NCBI GenBank assembly: GCA_963281255.1
Contig: OY725496.1
Location: 1,240,001 to 1,304,000 of the forward strand
From: Aphrocallistes beatrix
Taxonomy: Eukaryota > Porifera > Hexactinellida > Sceptrulophora > Aphrocallistidae
DNA: 64,000 nt
Direction: 5' to 3'
In this document: positions 33,970 through 45,389 of the stretch, piece after piece
Layout: every line of letters begins with the position of its first letter
Numbering within the stretch: the stretch's first letter is position 1
Notes under the pieces: generated by a model
The model's input: the letters and a program-made list of their open reading frames with translations, nothing else
Told to the model about the DNA's origin: nothing
Database searches by the model: none
Made by a program: the position numbers and the translations under genes

Positions 33970-34802
33970 TTTTTGTAATTTCTTTACTTTATGCATATAA
34001 TTAAGTAAAAGTAAACAAATAATTTATCATATAGATTCGAAAATATGATATTCGAAATCTCTAGCTTATTTTTCAAAATTCGTCAAATGGTGTGAAAATA
34101 TGTATATAGAGGTGTGAAAATATGCACATAACCTTTTTTATTGCTATACACTATAATAAAATTAAGATATATAAATTTTGCATAGGTGAGAAATTTCGCG
34201 TAGATCTTAGAACAGGGTTACCATACGTCCTTTTTTAGAAAGGACAGTCCTTCTTTTTTGCTACTTGTCCTTTTTAAAATATGCTGTCCTTTTTGTCCTT
34301 TTTTTTCGCTTTTTGTCCTTATTGTCCTTTTTTTCGCTTTTTGTCCTTTTTGTTCTTATAAACTCATTCTTGTCCTTTTACGTTTTACTTGTAGATTATA
34401 TACTAGAATGGCTATCATGATGATTTAGCATATTTTGGAAATCGAAACCCTAGGTGAGAATTTACATATATGTCCGCAGCTTCACAAAAAAATTCAAACC
34501 GATATCTCTTAAACTCAGGTCTGTACACCACATACGGCCGGACACCAGCACTCATTTTAGAACTGTGCTACTATAACATTATATTGGATCAGAGATCCAA
34601 TATAATGATATAGAAGCACACTAAAAACATTCAAAACAATTCCTTGGGGTGCTAGCAAAATTTCGCTTAGATCTTAGAACTTAATCGTAGATTCATTATT
34701 TGAAACCTACATGCCAATTTTCGTATCTCTACGACTTGCCAATTCTTCAATCAATTCGGACAAACAAACAAACAAACAAAAATCCTAGCATTTTAATATA
34801 TA
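33970..34802 (-). mobile_element. Helitron B copy with nested MITE
   Basis: Ends (its 5' side) with the inverse of TCTTATATATTAAAATGCTA at 34802. Satellite units and AAAATTTCGCTTAGATC follow. At 34213-34400 a CAGGGTTACCATACGTCC sequence rich in TCCTTTTT, resembling a hAT-type MITE end, interrupts it. 34575-34605 is the short palindrome TATTGGATCAGAGATCCAATA. Confidence 0.65.
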
Positions 34803-34805
34803 AGA

Positions 34806-35045
34806 TAAGCGCGCTTCGCTTGCGGACGCAGAGTCGCCTTGTGGGCGCCTAGTGTTATTCAATCTAACCTATTTTGGAAATCATTTACTTTATATAAATA
34901 TTGGTCAACAAAAATTAACCAATAATTTCTCATATGGGTCCGAAAATATAATATTCTAAATCTACACCCCTGAAAACCCCATGTCAACCGTTGGAAGCCA
35001 GCCTCTAGCCTATTTTTGTAATTTGTTTACTTTATGTATCTGTTT
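34806..35045 (-). mobile_element. Helitron B 3' portion
   Basis: Starts with AAGCGCGCTTCGCTTGC, the inverse of the 3' hairpin, then CGGACGCAGAGTCGCC and one satellite unit, before losing similarity at about 35045. It abuts the 5' end of the previous copy, again head to tail. Confidence 0.7.
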
Positions 35046-35073
35046 GCAGTCAGAATGCGTTTTGACTGACTTT

Positions 35074-35097
35074 CTAGTCGAAACGCGTTTCGACTAG
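35074..35097. repeat. Perfect 24-bp palindrome
   Basis: CTAGTCGAAACG followed directly by its exact complement. The nearby CAGTCAAAACGCA-like words (35050-35110) are variants. Function unknown. Confidence 0.85.
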
Positions 35098-36405
35098 TCA
35101 AAATGCGTTTCCACTGTTAATAGAATATCATGGGTTATTTTTAACTTCAGTGTACTAATTTTAATTAGAATGATGACTTTACATTTTAATTACCAGAATT
35201 TAGCTCCTTGTCCACATATCTGTTAAATATATCCCAAACAATTTTTGCCCATTCACTGTGTTCAAGTAATTTGTGAGAATTGATAACAGTATGTGTTTAT
35301 AAATGATTATTATATTTGAAGGATAACATTATATGCTAGAATATAATCTCTTATTAATCTACATTCTCCCCATGTATTTCGATTTCTTAATTAATCTGAA
35401 TCCATATATGGAACTAGAGTCATTTACCACAATCACGCCCACCCATGATGATAAATATAGGCTGTTTAGGAAACACTGAGCAATTAATCAATAAATACTT
35501 CAGTTCAATAAAGAAAGCAGGTGATAAATAAGTATTTTATCTTTCCAGTTGATATACTAGTATTTTATTTGACATTTCAAACCCTTTTTTTATTTATAAT
35601 AGCATGTGGATGAATATTTTTATAGCCGATACTCATGATGAACATGGAATTGTTATTGATTGCCAGAAGCGAGTGGTTAGTTGTATACTAGTCAGCGGAC
35701 CGTAGCCATCGGTACTGTAGGTCCGGTTTCAATCTGACCACTTTTGAAGAATTTTATGTGCCAAAAGCACAATTTGGTACAGTCGGACTGGTTTCAACTG
35801 GACCACTTTTTGTCCCAACCGGACCACTTGAAACCTGGCGCCTACGGCCTTGCTAGTAGTATAGTAATGGCAATACTGTTAATAGTAAACCTGTTTCAGC
35901 TCCTCAAATATCTCTTGTGAGGACACGGACAGCATTTCATAATCATCTCATATTTAAGTATATCAATTACCTCGCAAAAATATTGTTACTGACATCCTAT
36001 GATATACAAGTGTATTAGTATAATTTAACATCGTTAAAGAATGAAATGGATAAATTATTAAATGCGTTGAATAGTTAAGATCCAATAGAAAGGTTCAATA
36101 TTTCGATTTAGGGTCAGTTATGGCAAGCCACCTAAAGGTGGAGAAAAATTTCAGAAGCAGAAACTCTTGCTCCTGTTCCGTTCATTTTTGCTATTAAATT
36201 CTTTTCGGAATTTTCAAGAGAAATAGAGACATAACTAGCAACATATCTCAAAACCTTATTAATATGGATGGTGAAAATTGATAATTTCCTCCATATATGA
36301 AACACAATCCTTAATCTTATGTTTTCTATGAGCGACCAAAGGTTAGACCTTGTTCTAGTAGAAATTATCTGTATTTTACAATTGAAGTACAGTTAATCAT
36401 CAAAT
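35098..36405. other. Unassigned AT-rich intergenic DNA
   Basis: No coding frame. 35690-35865 has repeated (G)GACCACTTTT and CCGGAC/GTCCGG words in both orientations and could be a decayed MITE with CGTAGCC / CCTACGG ends. The rest shows nothing recognisable. Confidence 0.35.
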
Positions 36406-36409
36406 TTAC

Positions 36410-36875
36410 TCGAAAATAAGATATTCGAAATCTACACCCCAAAAAAACCCATGCCACCCGTTGGAAGCTAGTCTCTAGCATATTTTTCAAATTCGTCAAA
36501 AGGTGTAAAAATATGTATATAAAGGTGTGAAAATATTCACATAATCTTTTTAATTGCTATTCACTATAATGCATATTAGATATCAAACATAAGTTGTGGT
36601 TTTGAAGTAGTAATAACAATGACAATATTTTGTAGTGTCGTACAATGATTTCTATTGTGATAGTGCAGTCATACGTATATATTATGTAGGAAAGGTGTGA
36701 AAAATTGTTTTACATTTTTTAGCAGAGGTGTGAAAATTTCGCTTAGATCTTAGAACTTAACTTAACTGTAGTCATATCATTTGACACCAACATGGCAAAT
36801 TTCACATCTTTACGACTTGCCAATTCTTCAATCAATTCGAACAAACACAAAAATAAAATCCTAGCGTTTTAATAT
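36410..36875 (-). mobile_element. Helitron B copy, 3' end lost
   Basis: Ends at 36875 with the inverse of the 5' terminus (ATCCTAGCGTTTTAATATAT). It includes satellite unit, TTTCACACC pairs and AGCAGAGGTGTGAAAATTTC. Confidence 0.65.
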
Positions 36876-36889
36876 ATACGATTTAGAGC

Positions 36890-37141
36890 AGGAGGTTCTC
36901 AACCTTTTACGAACTGCGTACCCCCTGAGGCGAAAGGAAAAGTCCAGGTTCCCTCGATTCAAATCTAGCAAGATTCCTCTAAATTATTTTATGTTGACAT
37001 AATTTGTAATATGATGAACACAACATAATTTACGTATTTAGAAAAAGTTAAATTAATAAAACAAAGTTTAATGAGATGGCTGGGCCTGCTTTGCTTTTAC
37101 AAATTCATAAATTCTTGGTTCGGTTTTAGATAAAGCTACAC
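36890..37141 (-). mobile_element. hAT right-end fragment, duplicate of 32340-32590
   Basis: CAGGAGGTTCTCAACC then ACTGCGTACCCCCTGAGGCG and about 230 more bases nearly identical to the first copy. It stops within GCTACACGGA, where a minus-strand Helitron A piece (37142-37257) begins. Confidence 0.75.
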
Positions 37142-37257
37142 GGAATTCTATGATGAGTGGACATTTTTGTCTAAGGTCAGAGCTTAGTGGATCCATAGCC
37201 AAAAGACTCTAACATGCAAAAAATTAGCTTTCTGTGCTTGGCAGTTTCTTCAATTTA
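37142..37257 (-). mobile_element. Helitron A fragment
   Basis: Inverse of the family A segment from GAAGAAACTGCCA to GTCGACTCATCAT, recognisable by CTTTCTGTGCTTGGCAG. Confidence 0.6.
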
Positions 37258-37392
37258 TCGGCTTCAAATCAGAACTGTTTTCTTCGATTTAATGCGATTT
37301 ATGTAAAATTTTACAAATATCAATGTGATTCCTTTTTGGAACAACTATCAACAAATTAAATTTTAAATAGTAAATATTTATAATCAATCATA
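37258..37392. other. Short unassigned stretch
   Basis: AT-rich, no recognised element or frame. Confidence 0.4.
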
Positions 37393-37577
37393 CAGTCAGG
37401 TTCGCTTATTATAAATCCGCTTAATATGAACATTCGTTTATTATGAACTAACTCTCTGGTCCCAATTCAACTGGTTCTATAGGATTTGTATTAGGTCAAG
37501 TTCGCTTAATATGAAGTCTTCCTATTATGAACAGACTTTTTGGTCCCCAAAGTGTTCATAATAAGCGACCCTGACTG
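37393..37577. mobile_element. Pogo-like MITE (CAGTCAGG family), 185 bp
   Basis: CAGTCAGGTTCGCTTATTAT at 37393 and ATAAGCGACCCTGACTG ending 37577; TA at both sides. Same length as the copy at 58233-58417. Confidence 0.85.
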
Positions 37578-37581
37578 TATA

Positions 37582-38541
37582 TCTTATATATTAAAATGCT
37601 AGGATTTTTTGTTTTGTTTGTCCGAATTGATTGAATAATTGGCAAGTCGTAGCGATACGAAAATTGGCATGTAGGTGTCAAATAATGAATCTAGGATTAA
37701 GTTCGAAAATCTAAGCGAAATTTTCACACCTCTGCAAAAAAAATGGAAAACAATTTTTCACACCTTTTCTAAACAATACTATGTACGGCTTCACTCTCAC
37801 AATAGAAATCATTATACGACAATATTGTAGGCTGTAATTTTAATTAATACTTCAAAGCAATAACTTATATGAATGTCTCAATTATATATTAAAGTGTATG
37901 GCAGTTAAAAAGGTTATTTGTATATTTTCACACCTTTATATACATATTTTCACACGATTTGACGAATTTTGAAAATTATGCTAGAAACTAGCTTCCAACG
38001 GTTGACAAGGGGTTTTTAGGGGTGTAGATTTCGAATATCATATTTTTTGATCGATGTGATAAATTATTTGTTTACTTTTGTTTACAATAGATGCATAAAG
38101 TAAACAATCTCGAAAATATGCTAGAAACTTGCTTTCAACGGTTGACATGGGGTTTTCAGGAGTGTAGATTTCGAATATCATATTTTCGGATCCATATGAA
38201 AAGTTATTCGTTGACCTTTGTTTACAATATACAGTCGACTCCGCTTAATAGGGCCACATCGGTCAGAGGACATTTTGGCCTGATTAAGCGGAGAACCCTA
38301 TTAACCGAAAATGTTTTGTATTAGCTTCTATGTGTGAGAGCTATTCTGGTCCTACCAAAAGTGGCCCGATTAAGCGGCTGACCCGATTAAACAGTGGCCC
38401 TATTAAGCGGAGTCGACTGTATATATAATGGAAAAAAATCCAAAAATAGTTTAGATTGAGTAACTCCAAGCGCCGGCAGGGCGACTCTGCGGACACGAAG
38501 TGTCCGCAAGCCGCGCAACGCAAGCAAGCGAACCGCGCTTG
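37582..38541 (+). mobile_element. Helitron B, complete with nested MITE
   Basis: TCTTATATATTAAAATGCTA at 37582 through satellite units to the terminal AGCGAACCGCGCTTGT at 38541. A pogo-like MITE sits at 38232-38419. Flanked by A and T-side bases like other copies. Confidence 0.8.
38232..38419. mobile_element. Pogo-like MITE (CAGTCGACTCCGCTTAAT), complete
   Basis: CAGTCGACTCCGCTTAATAG and its complement CTATTAAGCGGAGTCGACTG are perfect 20-bp ends, with TA on each side. 188 bp. Reference copy for this family. Confidence 0.9.
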
Positions 38542-38658
38542 TAGATAGAAAAATATAATTGAATAATCCTTAACATTAAAACTCGAATAATGTGTATTCA
38601 TATTCTTACTATTAAAACTCGATTAATCCTCACTATTAACACACTCGGTTAATGTTTG

Positions 38659-38848
38659 TGTGAGAAAACTAGATTATGCTGAAGACTAACAGCAGACTTG
38701 AGTTTATGAAATTCTAATTTGAGTAAGAACACGCTAAACACACAAGACTAACCCTACTATAAATATCTAGTGAATCCTAACAAACATACTTTACACTAAG
38801 ACTATTGGAAGTGATAAATACTATTGGTCTCCCACGATGACCATGACA
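38659..38848 (-). repeat. Gypsy 3' LTR
   Basis: About 190 bp; shares GCTGAAGACTAACAGCAGAC and ATTGGTCTCCCACGATGACC with the other LTR. A dozen or so differences plus small indels between them. Confidence 0.85.
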
Positions 38849-39029
38849 TCAGCTACCCCCTCTATAGCCGGATCATTGTCACATTAGGAATACTCTAGTC
38901 GATCCGGTCTCTTCTTGATTATAGTCGACCTCCTCACTGATCCGTTGTTTCCCTCTTCTTCCTCCTCTCTACCCCAGGTGTTACTAGCTGGTCCCTTCTG
39001 ACCGGCTCCAGTCCTGCCCCGTCGTACTC

Positions 39030-39860
39030 GACTGCTGAAGGAGTATCCTACTTTACGGTGTGCTCCTCCTGCATTCGGGGTATGATCTTACAATTGTCTA
39101 GGTGCACCCACGAAGTCTTTCCGTTATATTTGTCAATCTTCACATTAGGGTGACGAAAGTCCAAGACCTGATATGGGCCCTGATACATGGGGTCCAAGTC
39201 ATCCTCCTTAGTAAAATTTTTTAGCTACACTTTCTCCCCCCTCCCACCGTAGCGTGTGTAGAGGCCGTTCCTCGAACGTGGACTTTCTTGTATGGTTCTT
39301 TAGCCCGACTACTGTTATCCTCCGCCTGCTGCCATTCCTCAACGGGGCAGTGCGGCGAAGGTTCGGAGTCCATATCCATATCGTTCGTTGTCTGCACGAT
39401 ATCTGCTGTGACATCCGGCTTCGTACCTCCAACTGTACCGATTGATGAGCGCAGTGTGGTGCCGTACATCAGTTCCTGCGGGGAGAATTTGGTGTTCGAG
39501 TTCTGGAGAGAATTGTGTACGAAAGCTGCTTGTTGTAATATAGTCGGCCATTCTGCTTTATCCCTCTCTTGTTCTGCAAGCAGGCAACGTAGTGCCTGCT
39601 TTATGCTATGAATGGATCTCTCGGCCTCATCGCCACCTTGGGGATGGTATGGAGATGACACTTTCTTAGTTATCCCGTAATCTGAACACAATTCCTGGAT
39701 TACTCGCCCGTCCACATTCCGTCCCTGGTCCGTGAGCAAGACCATGGGTATTCCATGGCCTATAAATCCATCCCACAACAAATGCATCCCTAACTGACTC
39801 AGTCGTCTGGTCCCGCATGGGAACGACCTCGATGAATTTGGAAAATAAGTCTATTATCGA
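39030..39860 (-). pseudogene. Gypsy integrase fragment
   Basis: Frame 39787-39221 has VLLTDQGRNVDG, SPYHPQGGDEAERSIHSIK and PQELMYGTTLRS, integrase core blocks with the second Asp and the Glu region. Upstream, in another frame, FSKFIEVVPMRDQTTESV (about 39850-39790) supplies the preceding block, so a frameshift lies near 39775. Downstream, LDPMYQGPYQVLDFRHPNV (about 39200-39140) is the GPY/F module after a further stop. Confidence 0.8.
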
Positions 39861-40039
39861 TAATATCTATCGATGACCTCCTGATGACCAAGGCAGTGTG
39901 GCTATGTCCATTGCGATAGTGACTCTGGGTTCCTTCAGGTTCAGGTGCTCCTTCATGAACTGTAAACTCAAGAAATCAGCAGTCCCATTCTCTACTCCTC
40001 GTCTATACACAATGTCGTAGTCAAATGCCTCTAACTCCA

Positions 40040-40250
40040 AGAGCCTGCGGCCATCTTATTTCTGGGGTCTCCTGCCTCCTAAGCCATGTGAGCGGGTTAT
40101 GATCAGTCACTATTACGATCTTTCTTACTGCACGCAGATACGTTCTCCACTTTCGGATAGCAACGACTATGGCCCATGCTTTCAGTTCCCCGACGTGTAT
40201 TTCTGGGCATTGTTGAGACCGGCTGAATATAATTCAATGGGTCTCCTTTT
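40040..40250 (-). pseudogene. Gypsy RNase H fragment
   Basis: The minus-strand reading ELKAWAIVVAIRKWRTYL, then IVIVTDHNPLTWL, is the RNase H region that follows gypsy RT. Stops separate it from RT and integrase. Confidence 0.65.
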
Positions 40251-40416
40251 CCCGTCTTCTCTTATTTGTGACAGAACAGCCCCTATAGCTTTATTTGAAG
40301 CGTCGGCCTCCATGTGAAACGGTTGGTCCCACAAGGGAAACGCGAGAGCTCTGGCTCTCTCGGTAAAGAGTCAAGAGGTCCTTCAGGGCGATAAAACTGG
40401 CCTCGCAGTCAATCGA

Positions 40417-40842
40417 TTACTCCCACGGAACCCCCTTCCGAGTCAGTCGATGTAAAGGCTCCGCTAGGTCAGCCACCGATGGCACATATTCCCGGTACCA
40501 GTTTATTAGGCTCATAAACAGTCTGATATCCCTTTTGTTAGAGGGATTCGGAAATTGTTCGATACGCAACAGAGTTAACGGCAATGGGTGGTGCCCATTC
40601 GCAGAAATCAAATGACTCAGGAAGGGCTGATATACGAATTTGCACTTTTCCGCTCTCAGCTGAATTCCTGCCGCTTCAAGAAGGCAGTCAAGTGTTTGAT
40701 CCAGGTGAAGGACATGCGATTTAAAATCATTTGAGTGCACAATGGTGTCATCAACGAATGCTTCAGCATTCGTTGTCTCCCTCAATCCGTTATCTATTGC
40801 GCGCTGGTATGTGGCTGGGGAGTTGCAGAGACCGAAAGGCAT
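40417..40842 (-). pseudogene. Gypsy reverse transcriptase, C-terminal half
   Basis: MPFGLCNSPATYQRAID and AFVDDTIVHS (the xVDD catalytic box) are diagnostic of gypsy RT, followed by a thumb/connection part with FMSLINWYREYVPS. The N-terminal fingers (with the first catalytic Asp) are absent or unrecognisable in 40850-41080. Confidence 0.85.
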
Positions 40843-41080
40843 TCAGTTAAACCGTGGAAGAGTGAAGTTGGTCCTTCCCTATCCTCCGTGAAGTCCCACT
40901 GAAACTCTTCGGGTTATGTTTGCCTTTGTGATCCACCCTCATAACGGTTGATCCACCCTCATAACGGTCAGCTCCTTAACATCCTCGTCGTACTGGATCC
41001 CGGATATTCTCTTCTCACTTTGCCTGCCGTCCGCCTCAGGAAACCTAGCGATCCATCGTCTTTCCTTCTCAACTTGTAAG

Positions 41081-41666
41081 TCATCTGCCTCGGTAACCAT
41101 GGCGAACCGTCCGATATCGCGATACTCGTAATCCATCCTGTGGCCTTTCTCGAGTAATGCGTATTTGACCATTACCAAAACTCCTACTCTTTGGCGTCGA
41201 AAGTTCTGCATTTTCCTCTTTCTCGAGCCACTCCTTGATCAGGGGTTGTACCGTTTCCGGAAGCTGTCCGACCAATATGCTGCAAACCAACAACCTCATT
41301 GGGGCTTTAGCTTCAATGCCTTCGCTTTTCAGTTTGTAGAAAAACACATCTAGCTCTTCTCCTTTTTCCCAATCGGTTCTGCATAACCTTTGTAACGCCC
41401 CGTGAGGATCCGGAGGGGGGTCCAGGTTCTGTATCAATACTTTCAGGGTGCTCTACGTCCTCTGTTTCCAAATGTTCTGCCACGACTTCGATCACAAGTT
41501 CCCTCTCCGCGAGTGTCCTACAGATATGGATAGGGAGCATTTGAAGGCCTTTCTTGCCTCCGTCATCAGACGCACGGATCCCGGCTGTAGCTGCATCAAA
41601 GATGGGCTTCCATTTATCAATCCGCTCATCTTTAAGTTGTTCTGGTATATTCATTCGCTCTGCCAT
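41081..41666 (-). pseudogene. Gypsy gag-like fragment
   Basis: Two overlapping frames (41666-41313 and 41437-41081) join across a shift near 41400. They contain MAERMNIPEQLKDERIDKW and LVGQLPETVQPLIKEWLE, resembling gypsy gag capsid-like segments. No CCHC knuckle is visible. Confidence 0.55.
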
Positions 41667-41696
41667 GCGCCACAGCTCAGGTGCAAATTAGAATTG

Positions 41697-41883
41697 TGTG
41701 AGAGAACTATATTATGCTGAAGACTAACAGCAGACAGAGTTTATAAAATTCTAATTTGAGTAAAAGCACGCTAAATACACAAGAATAATCCTACTAAATA
41801 TATAGTGAATCCAAACGAACATTATTTACACTAAGACTATTAGAAATGATAAATACTATTGGTCTCCCACGATGACCATGACA
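41697..41883 (-). repeat. Gypsy 5' LTR
   Basis: 187 bp, partner of 38659-38848. Followed by TTTG and the right half of the interrupted Helitron A. Confidence 0.85.
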
Positions 41884-42449
41884 TTTGTGTGTGCATATAT
41901 ATGGAACAAATTGATTGAAGAAACTGGCAGGCACAGAAAGCTGATTTTTGGCATGTGGGAATCTTTTCCACTAAACTCCGAGCTCAGACGAAAATGTCGA
42001 CTCATCATGGAATTATGACGTCATTGTAATCCTTTTTATAATTAGAAATTTCAGTTTTACGACTATAACTCAGCCATTTGGGGATAGAAAGCTAAATTTT
42101 AATAGAATGTGTATATTAATATATCTCACAAATGATGCAACTCTCATCAAAGAATGATGACTCATCACTCTGTTATGACGTCATCATTACGCATCAAAAA
42201 TTGCAATTTTTACAAATTTTGTGATTTTCGAGTGATATCGATTATAACTGTAAGACAGACATCTTTAGAGATGTCATCTCCCCTATAATTAATCAATGTT
42301 AGCCTAGGTGCCCAAAGGGGGTGTCCGCCACCGCGCAGCTCAAGCAAGCGAAGCGCGCTTGTAAACAATAAATGTGGTAATACTCATTGGTAGTGTCATA
42401 GAATCTAGTTCGAACTGATTGGAGATTGCAGGAGTCATGACCTACTTAA

Positions 42450-42533
42450 CCCTCGGTTGGCTAGGAATGTTGAAAGTGAAAATGAAAGTGGGGTTTTCTC
42501 TATTTATACTTTTGAGACCTAGCCAGGCGAGGG
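42450..42533. mobile_element. piggyBac-type mini-MITE, second copy
   Basis: CCCTCGGTTGGCTAGG ... CCTAGCCAGGCGAGGG, flanked by TTAA (42446-42449, 42534-42537). 84 bp; reversed relative to 11109-11238 and with one internal unit instead of three. Confidence 0.85.
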
Positions 42534-43083
42534 TTAATATACGGCCGTGTATGTCACCGAGAAGGCATGAAAACTAGAAGGCGTGTTTTAATACAGTCAA
42601 AATTTAATTAGACCGCTAAATCAAAAAATATATATGATAGACCTTTGAAATGTATTATTATCATATATAAATATTGTATCAGAGTATCCCATTCAGTTGT
42701 CAAAAATGTCACCATGTGATTGTGAAATAGGTTCTTTCTAGAGCGAAAAATGCTGTAGTTCTAGCTTATTTCGAACATCGTTATCTGCATTTTTAATGCT
42801 TTTTTTAAAGAACAACAATATGAAGGCTGTAATCCAAAAATTCTGAAAATTTTATTTGGAATGTCTATGCATTCCTCAGTTGGTATGGAAACAAAAAATT
42901 GAATGCTTAATTAACAGTAAAATGACTAGCATGTGTATGGCTTCGCATTTATGGCTTCATTTGCATAGTAAATGGCTGGGAGACATCCACGATATCGGGG
43001 ACACTGTGTCCCCTGTGGGCATTATACGGTTAAGCCATATCTCAAAATGTATAGATCGTAGACACTAAGAAATTATATCATTC

Positions 43084-43450
43084 AATCCGTTTTTTATTGC
43101 TATACACTATAATACTTTTTTTATTGCTATACACTATAATTAATACATTTAAGATATCAAACATAAGTTGTGGCATTGAAGTATTATTCATAACAATGAC
43201 AATCTATTGTAGTGCCGTACAATGATTTCAATTGTGATAGTGTAGTCATATATTTTGTATAGAAAAGGTGTGAAAAATTGTTTTCCATTTTTTTGCAGAG
43301 GTGTGAAAATTTCGCTTAGATTTTCGAACTTAATCGTAGATTCATCATTTGACACCTACATGCCAATTTTCGTATCTCTACGACTTGCCAATTCTTCAAT
43401 CAATTCGGACAAACAAACAAAAAATCCTAGCATTTTAATATATAAGATAC
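43084..43450 (-). mobile_element. Helitron B, 5' half
   Basis: Ends at 43446-43450 with the inverse of TCTTATATATTAAAATGCTA; GTGTGAAAATTTCGCTTAGA and CAATTCTTCAATCAATTCGG are present. No 3' hairpin. Confidence 0.7.
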
Positions 43451-43917
43451 AGTCGACATCAGTTATTTTTTACACTAGGTTTCAGGTACAGTAGACAGGG
43501 CCTCTGAGAGAATCAGAGAGGCCCGGGCCACTGCTAGAATTTAGACTACGATTCCAATAAATTAAAACATGAGAAGTGATAAATATTATACGATAATATA
43601 AGTGTAATTATATGAATACGAACTAGCTTTAATTGATAATTTATAGACTTTTTATGTGCGAATGCATCAATTAATGAGGTAAAATCTAATCTTCGTGCAA
43701 TATCATAATTGATATTAAGAATGGCGAGCCTAGTTAAACGCTCTGCATAGTTGAACGGTTGTAATTTGAACTTGCTTCAAATCATTAGGTGCGTTTTCCT
43801 GAAGCCACTGATGTAGGCAAACTAACAAAAATAGGTAGTGCAATTATGGTATTTGGAAACATTGCAGATAGCCCAAGTTCGAGTATTTCTCGAAGCAATT
43901 CCTTTGGATTGCACCCG
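43451..43917. other. Unassigned spacer
   Basis: Includes a small hairpin GGGCCTCTGAGAG / CTCAGAGAGGCCC near 43500-43525. No coding frame stands out; the short ORF overlapping 43789-43983 runs into the next Helitron. Confidence 0.4.
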
Positions 43918-44692
43918 TATAATCTATATATTAAAACGCTAGGATTTTCTTTGTTTTTTTGTTTGTTAATCCGAATTGATTGAAGAATTGGCAAGTCGTA
44001 GGGATACCAAAATTGTCCTGTAGGTGTCAAATGATGAATCCACGATTAAGTTCGAAGATCTAAGCGAAATTTTCACAGCTCTACAAAAAAATGGAAAACA
44101 ATTTTCCACACCTTTTCTATACAATACTATGTATGTACGGCTTCACTATCACAATAGAAACCATTTTACGATACTATTGTAGGCTGTCATTATTTTTAAT
44201 ACCTCCGAGCAATAGCTTATATAGATCTCTCAATTATATTATAGTGTGTAGCAATAAAAAGGTTTTGTGTATATTTTCAAACCTTTATATACATATTTTA
44301 ACACCATTTGATGAATTTTTAAAAAATCGCTAGAGATTAGTTTCTAAGTTACATGGGGTTTTTAGGGGTGTAGAGTTCGAATATTGTATTTTTGATTCTA
44401 TGTGATATATTATTTGTTTACAATAGATGCATAGAGTAAACAAATTCTAAAAATAGGCTAGAGACTGGCTTCCAACGATTGGCATGGGATTTTCAGGGGT
44501 GTAGATTTAGAATATTATATTTTCGAATCTATATTAGAAGTTATTTGTTAAATTTTGTGAACAATATTTATATACTGCAGTAAACAAATTCCCAAAATAG
44601 GTTAGATTGATTAACTACATGCACCCGCAGGTGACTCTGTGGACACAGTGTCCGCAAGCCGCGCAGCGCAAGCGAGCGAAGCGCGCTTGTAT
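43918..44692 (+). mobile_element. Helitron B, complete
   Basis: ATCTATATATTAAAACGCTA at about 43920 to CGAGCGAAGCGCGCTTGT at 44692. Satellite units near 44330-44600, and the CCGCAGGTGACTCTG / GGACACAGTGTCC subterminal hairpins are clear. Non-coding. Confidence 0.8.
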
Positions 44693-45389
44693 CTAATAAA
44701 GTATATATGTCCGTTCAATATAATCAAATTGTACTGGGTTTTTACTAAATGTTGAAAATACAATTACTGTTATGGGTTAACAAGAACACTACATAATCCA
44801 AATATTGTAAAATATAATATATAATTAATTATTATCATGAACCCTGTCTATTTTTGTGAGACCATGGAGGGTGAGGAGGCCCCCTTGGAGCTGGAGGCCG
44901 GGCCAAATGGCCCTGCTGGCCCCCCTCTCATAGGGCCTGACAGTAGACATTTCTTTTTGACATTTTCCCATGCAAATGGGGTGTCAAAAAAACCCGATGT
45001 CTCCTGTATATATATGCTGCCTGAACAAAAGCATTCGTACACCCCATAATTCCCCATACAAATAGTTATACTACTGATTTATTTAGCGATTCAAGAATAT
45101 TTAATTTGTGAGAGATACACTTAATTTGATTTCAAATTGGAATTCTCCATATTCAAATTACCCACTTTATAAGTTTTCACCTTAATTAATCTTCTTCAAG
45201 ATTAAGTATTTTCAGCATTTGCTTTCCTATGCCACATGTCAGGAGTGATAACCATTATATATGATGGCATTGGTGGTATGCGTTGGCACAGTTATATTTA
45301 ACCTTTGCGTGGCACAGTTATATTTAACCGGAGTTGACTGTATGTATATATATGCACAAATAAACATTAAGCGAGTTTTAATAGTAAGG
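44693..45389. other. Small MITE remnants
   Basis: 44865-44960 is a GC-rich patch (GGCCCTGCTGGCCCC). 45003-45270 matches the Tc1-like MITE interior (CTGAACAAAAGCATTCG start). 45285-45320 has a duplicated GCACAGTTATATTTAACC. 45366-45392 is an inverted Helitron A 5' end. No gene. Confidence 0.5.

Larger units (their letters stand above)
38659..41883 (-). mobile_element. Ty3/gypsy LTR retrotransposon, decayed
   Basis: Two similar LTRs (38659-38848, 190 bp; 41697-41883, 187 bp) start TGTGAGA and end CCATGACA. TTTG repeats flank the element (38655-38658, 41884-41887). The order on the minus strand is gag-like, RT, RNase H, integrase, as in Ty3/gypsy. At 3.2 kb it is too short for a full element: the protease and the N-terminal RT half are missing and all frames are broken. 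LTR mismatches show that the insertion is old. Confidence 0.85.
38560..42362 (+). mobile_element. Helitron A split by a gypsy element
   Basis: Left: several tandem 5' ends (CTTAACATTAAAACTCG, CTTACTATTAAAACTCG, CACTATTAACACACTCG) to AATGTTTG at 38658. Right: TTTGTGTGTGCATATATATG and GAATTGATT-like body from 41884 to AGCGAAGCGCGCTTGT at 42362. Removing 38659-41887 restores a normal family A copy. Confidence 0.75.

Noticed and set aside
39208-39611. Plus-strand and alternate minus-strand ORFs over the integrase
   Set aside because: They are shadows of the minus-strand integrase frame.
44837-45057. Mirror ORFs around the GGCCC patch
   Set aside because: Both strands open because of GC-rich local composition; no family recognised.
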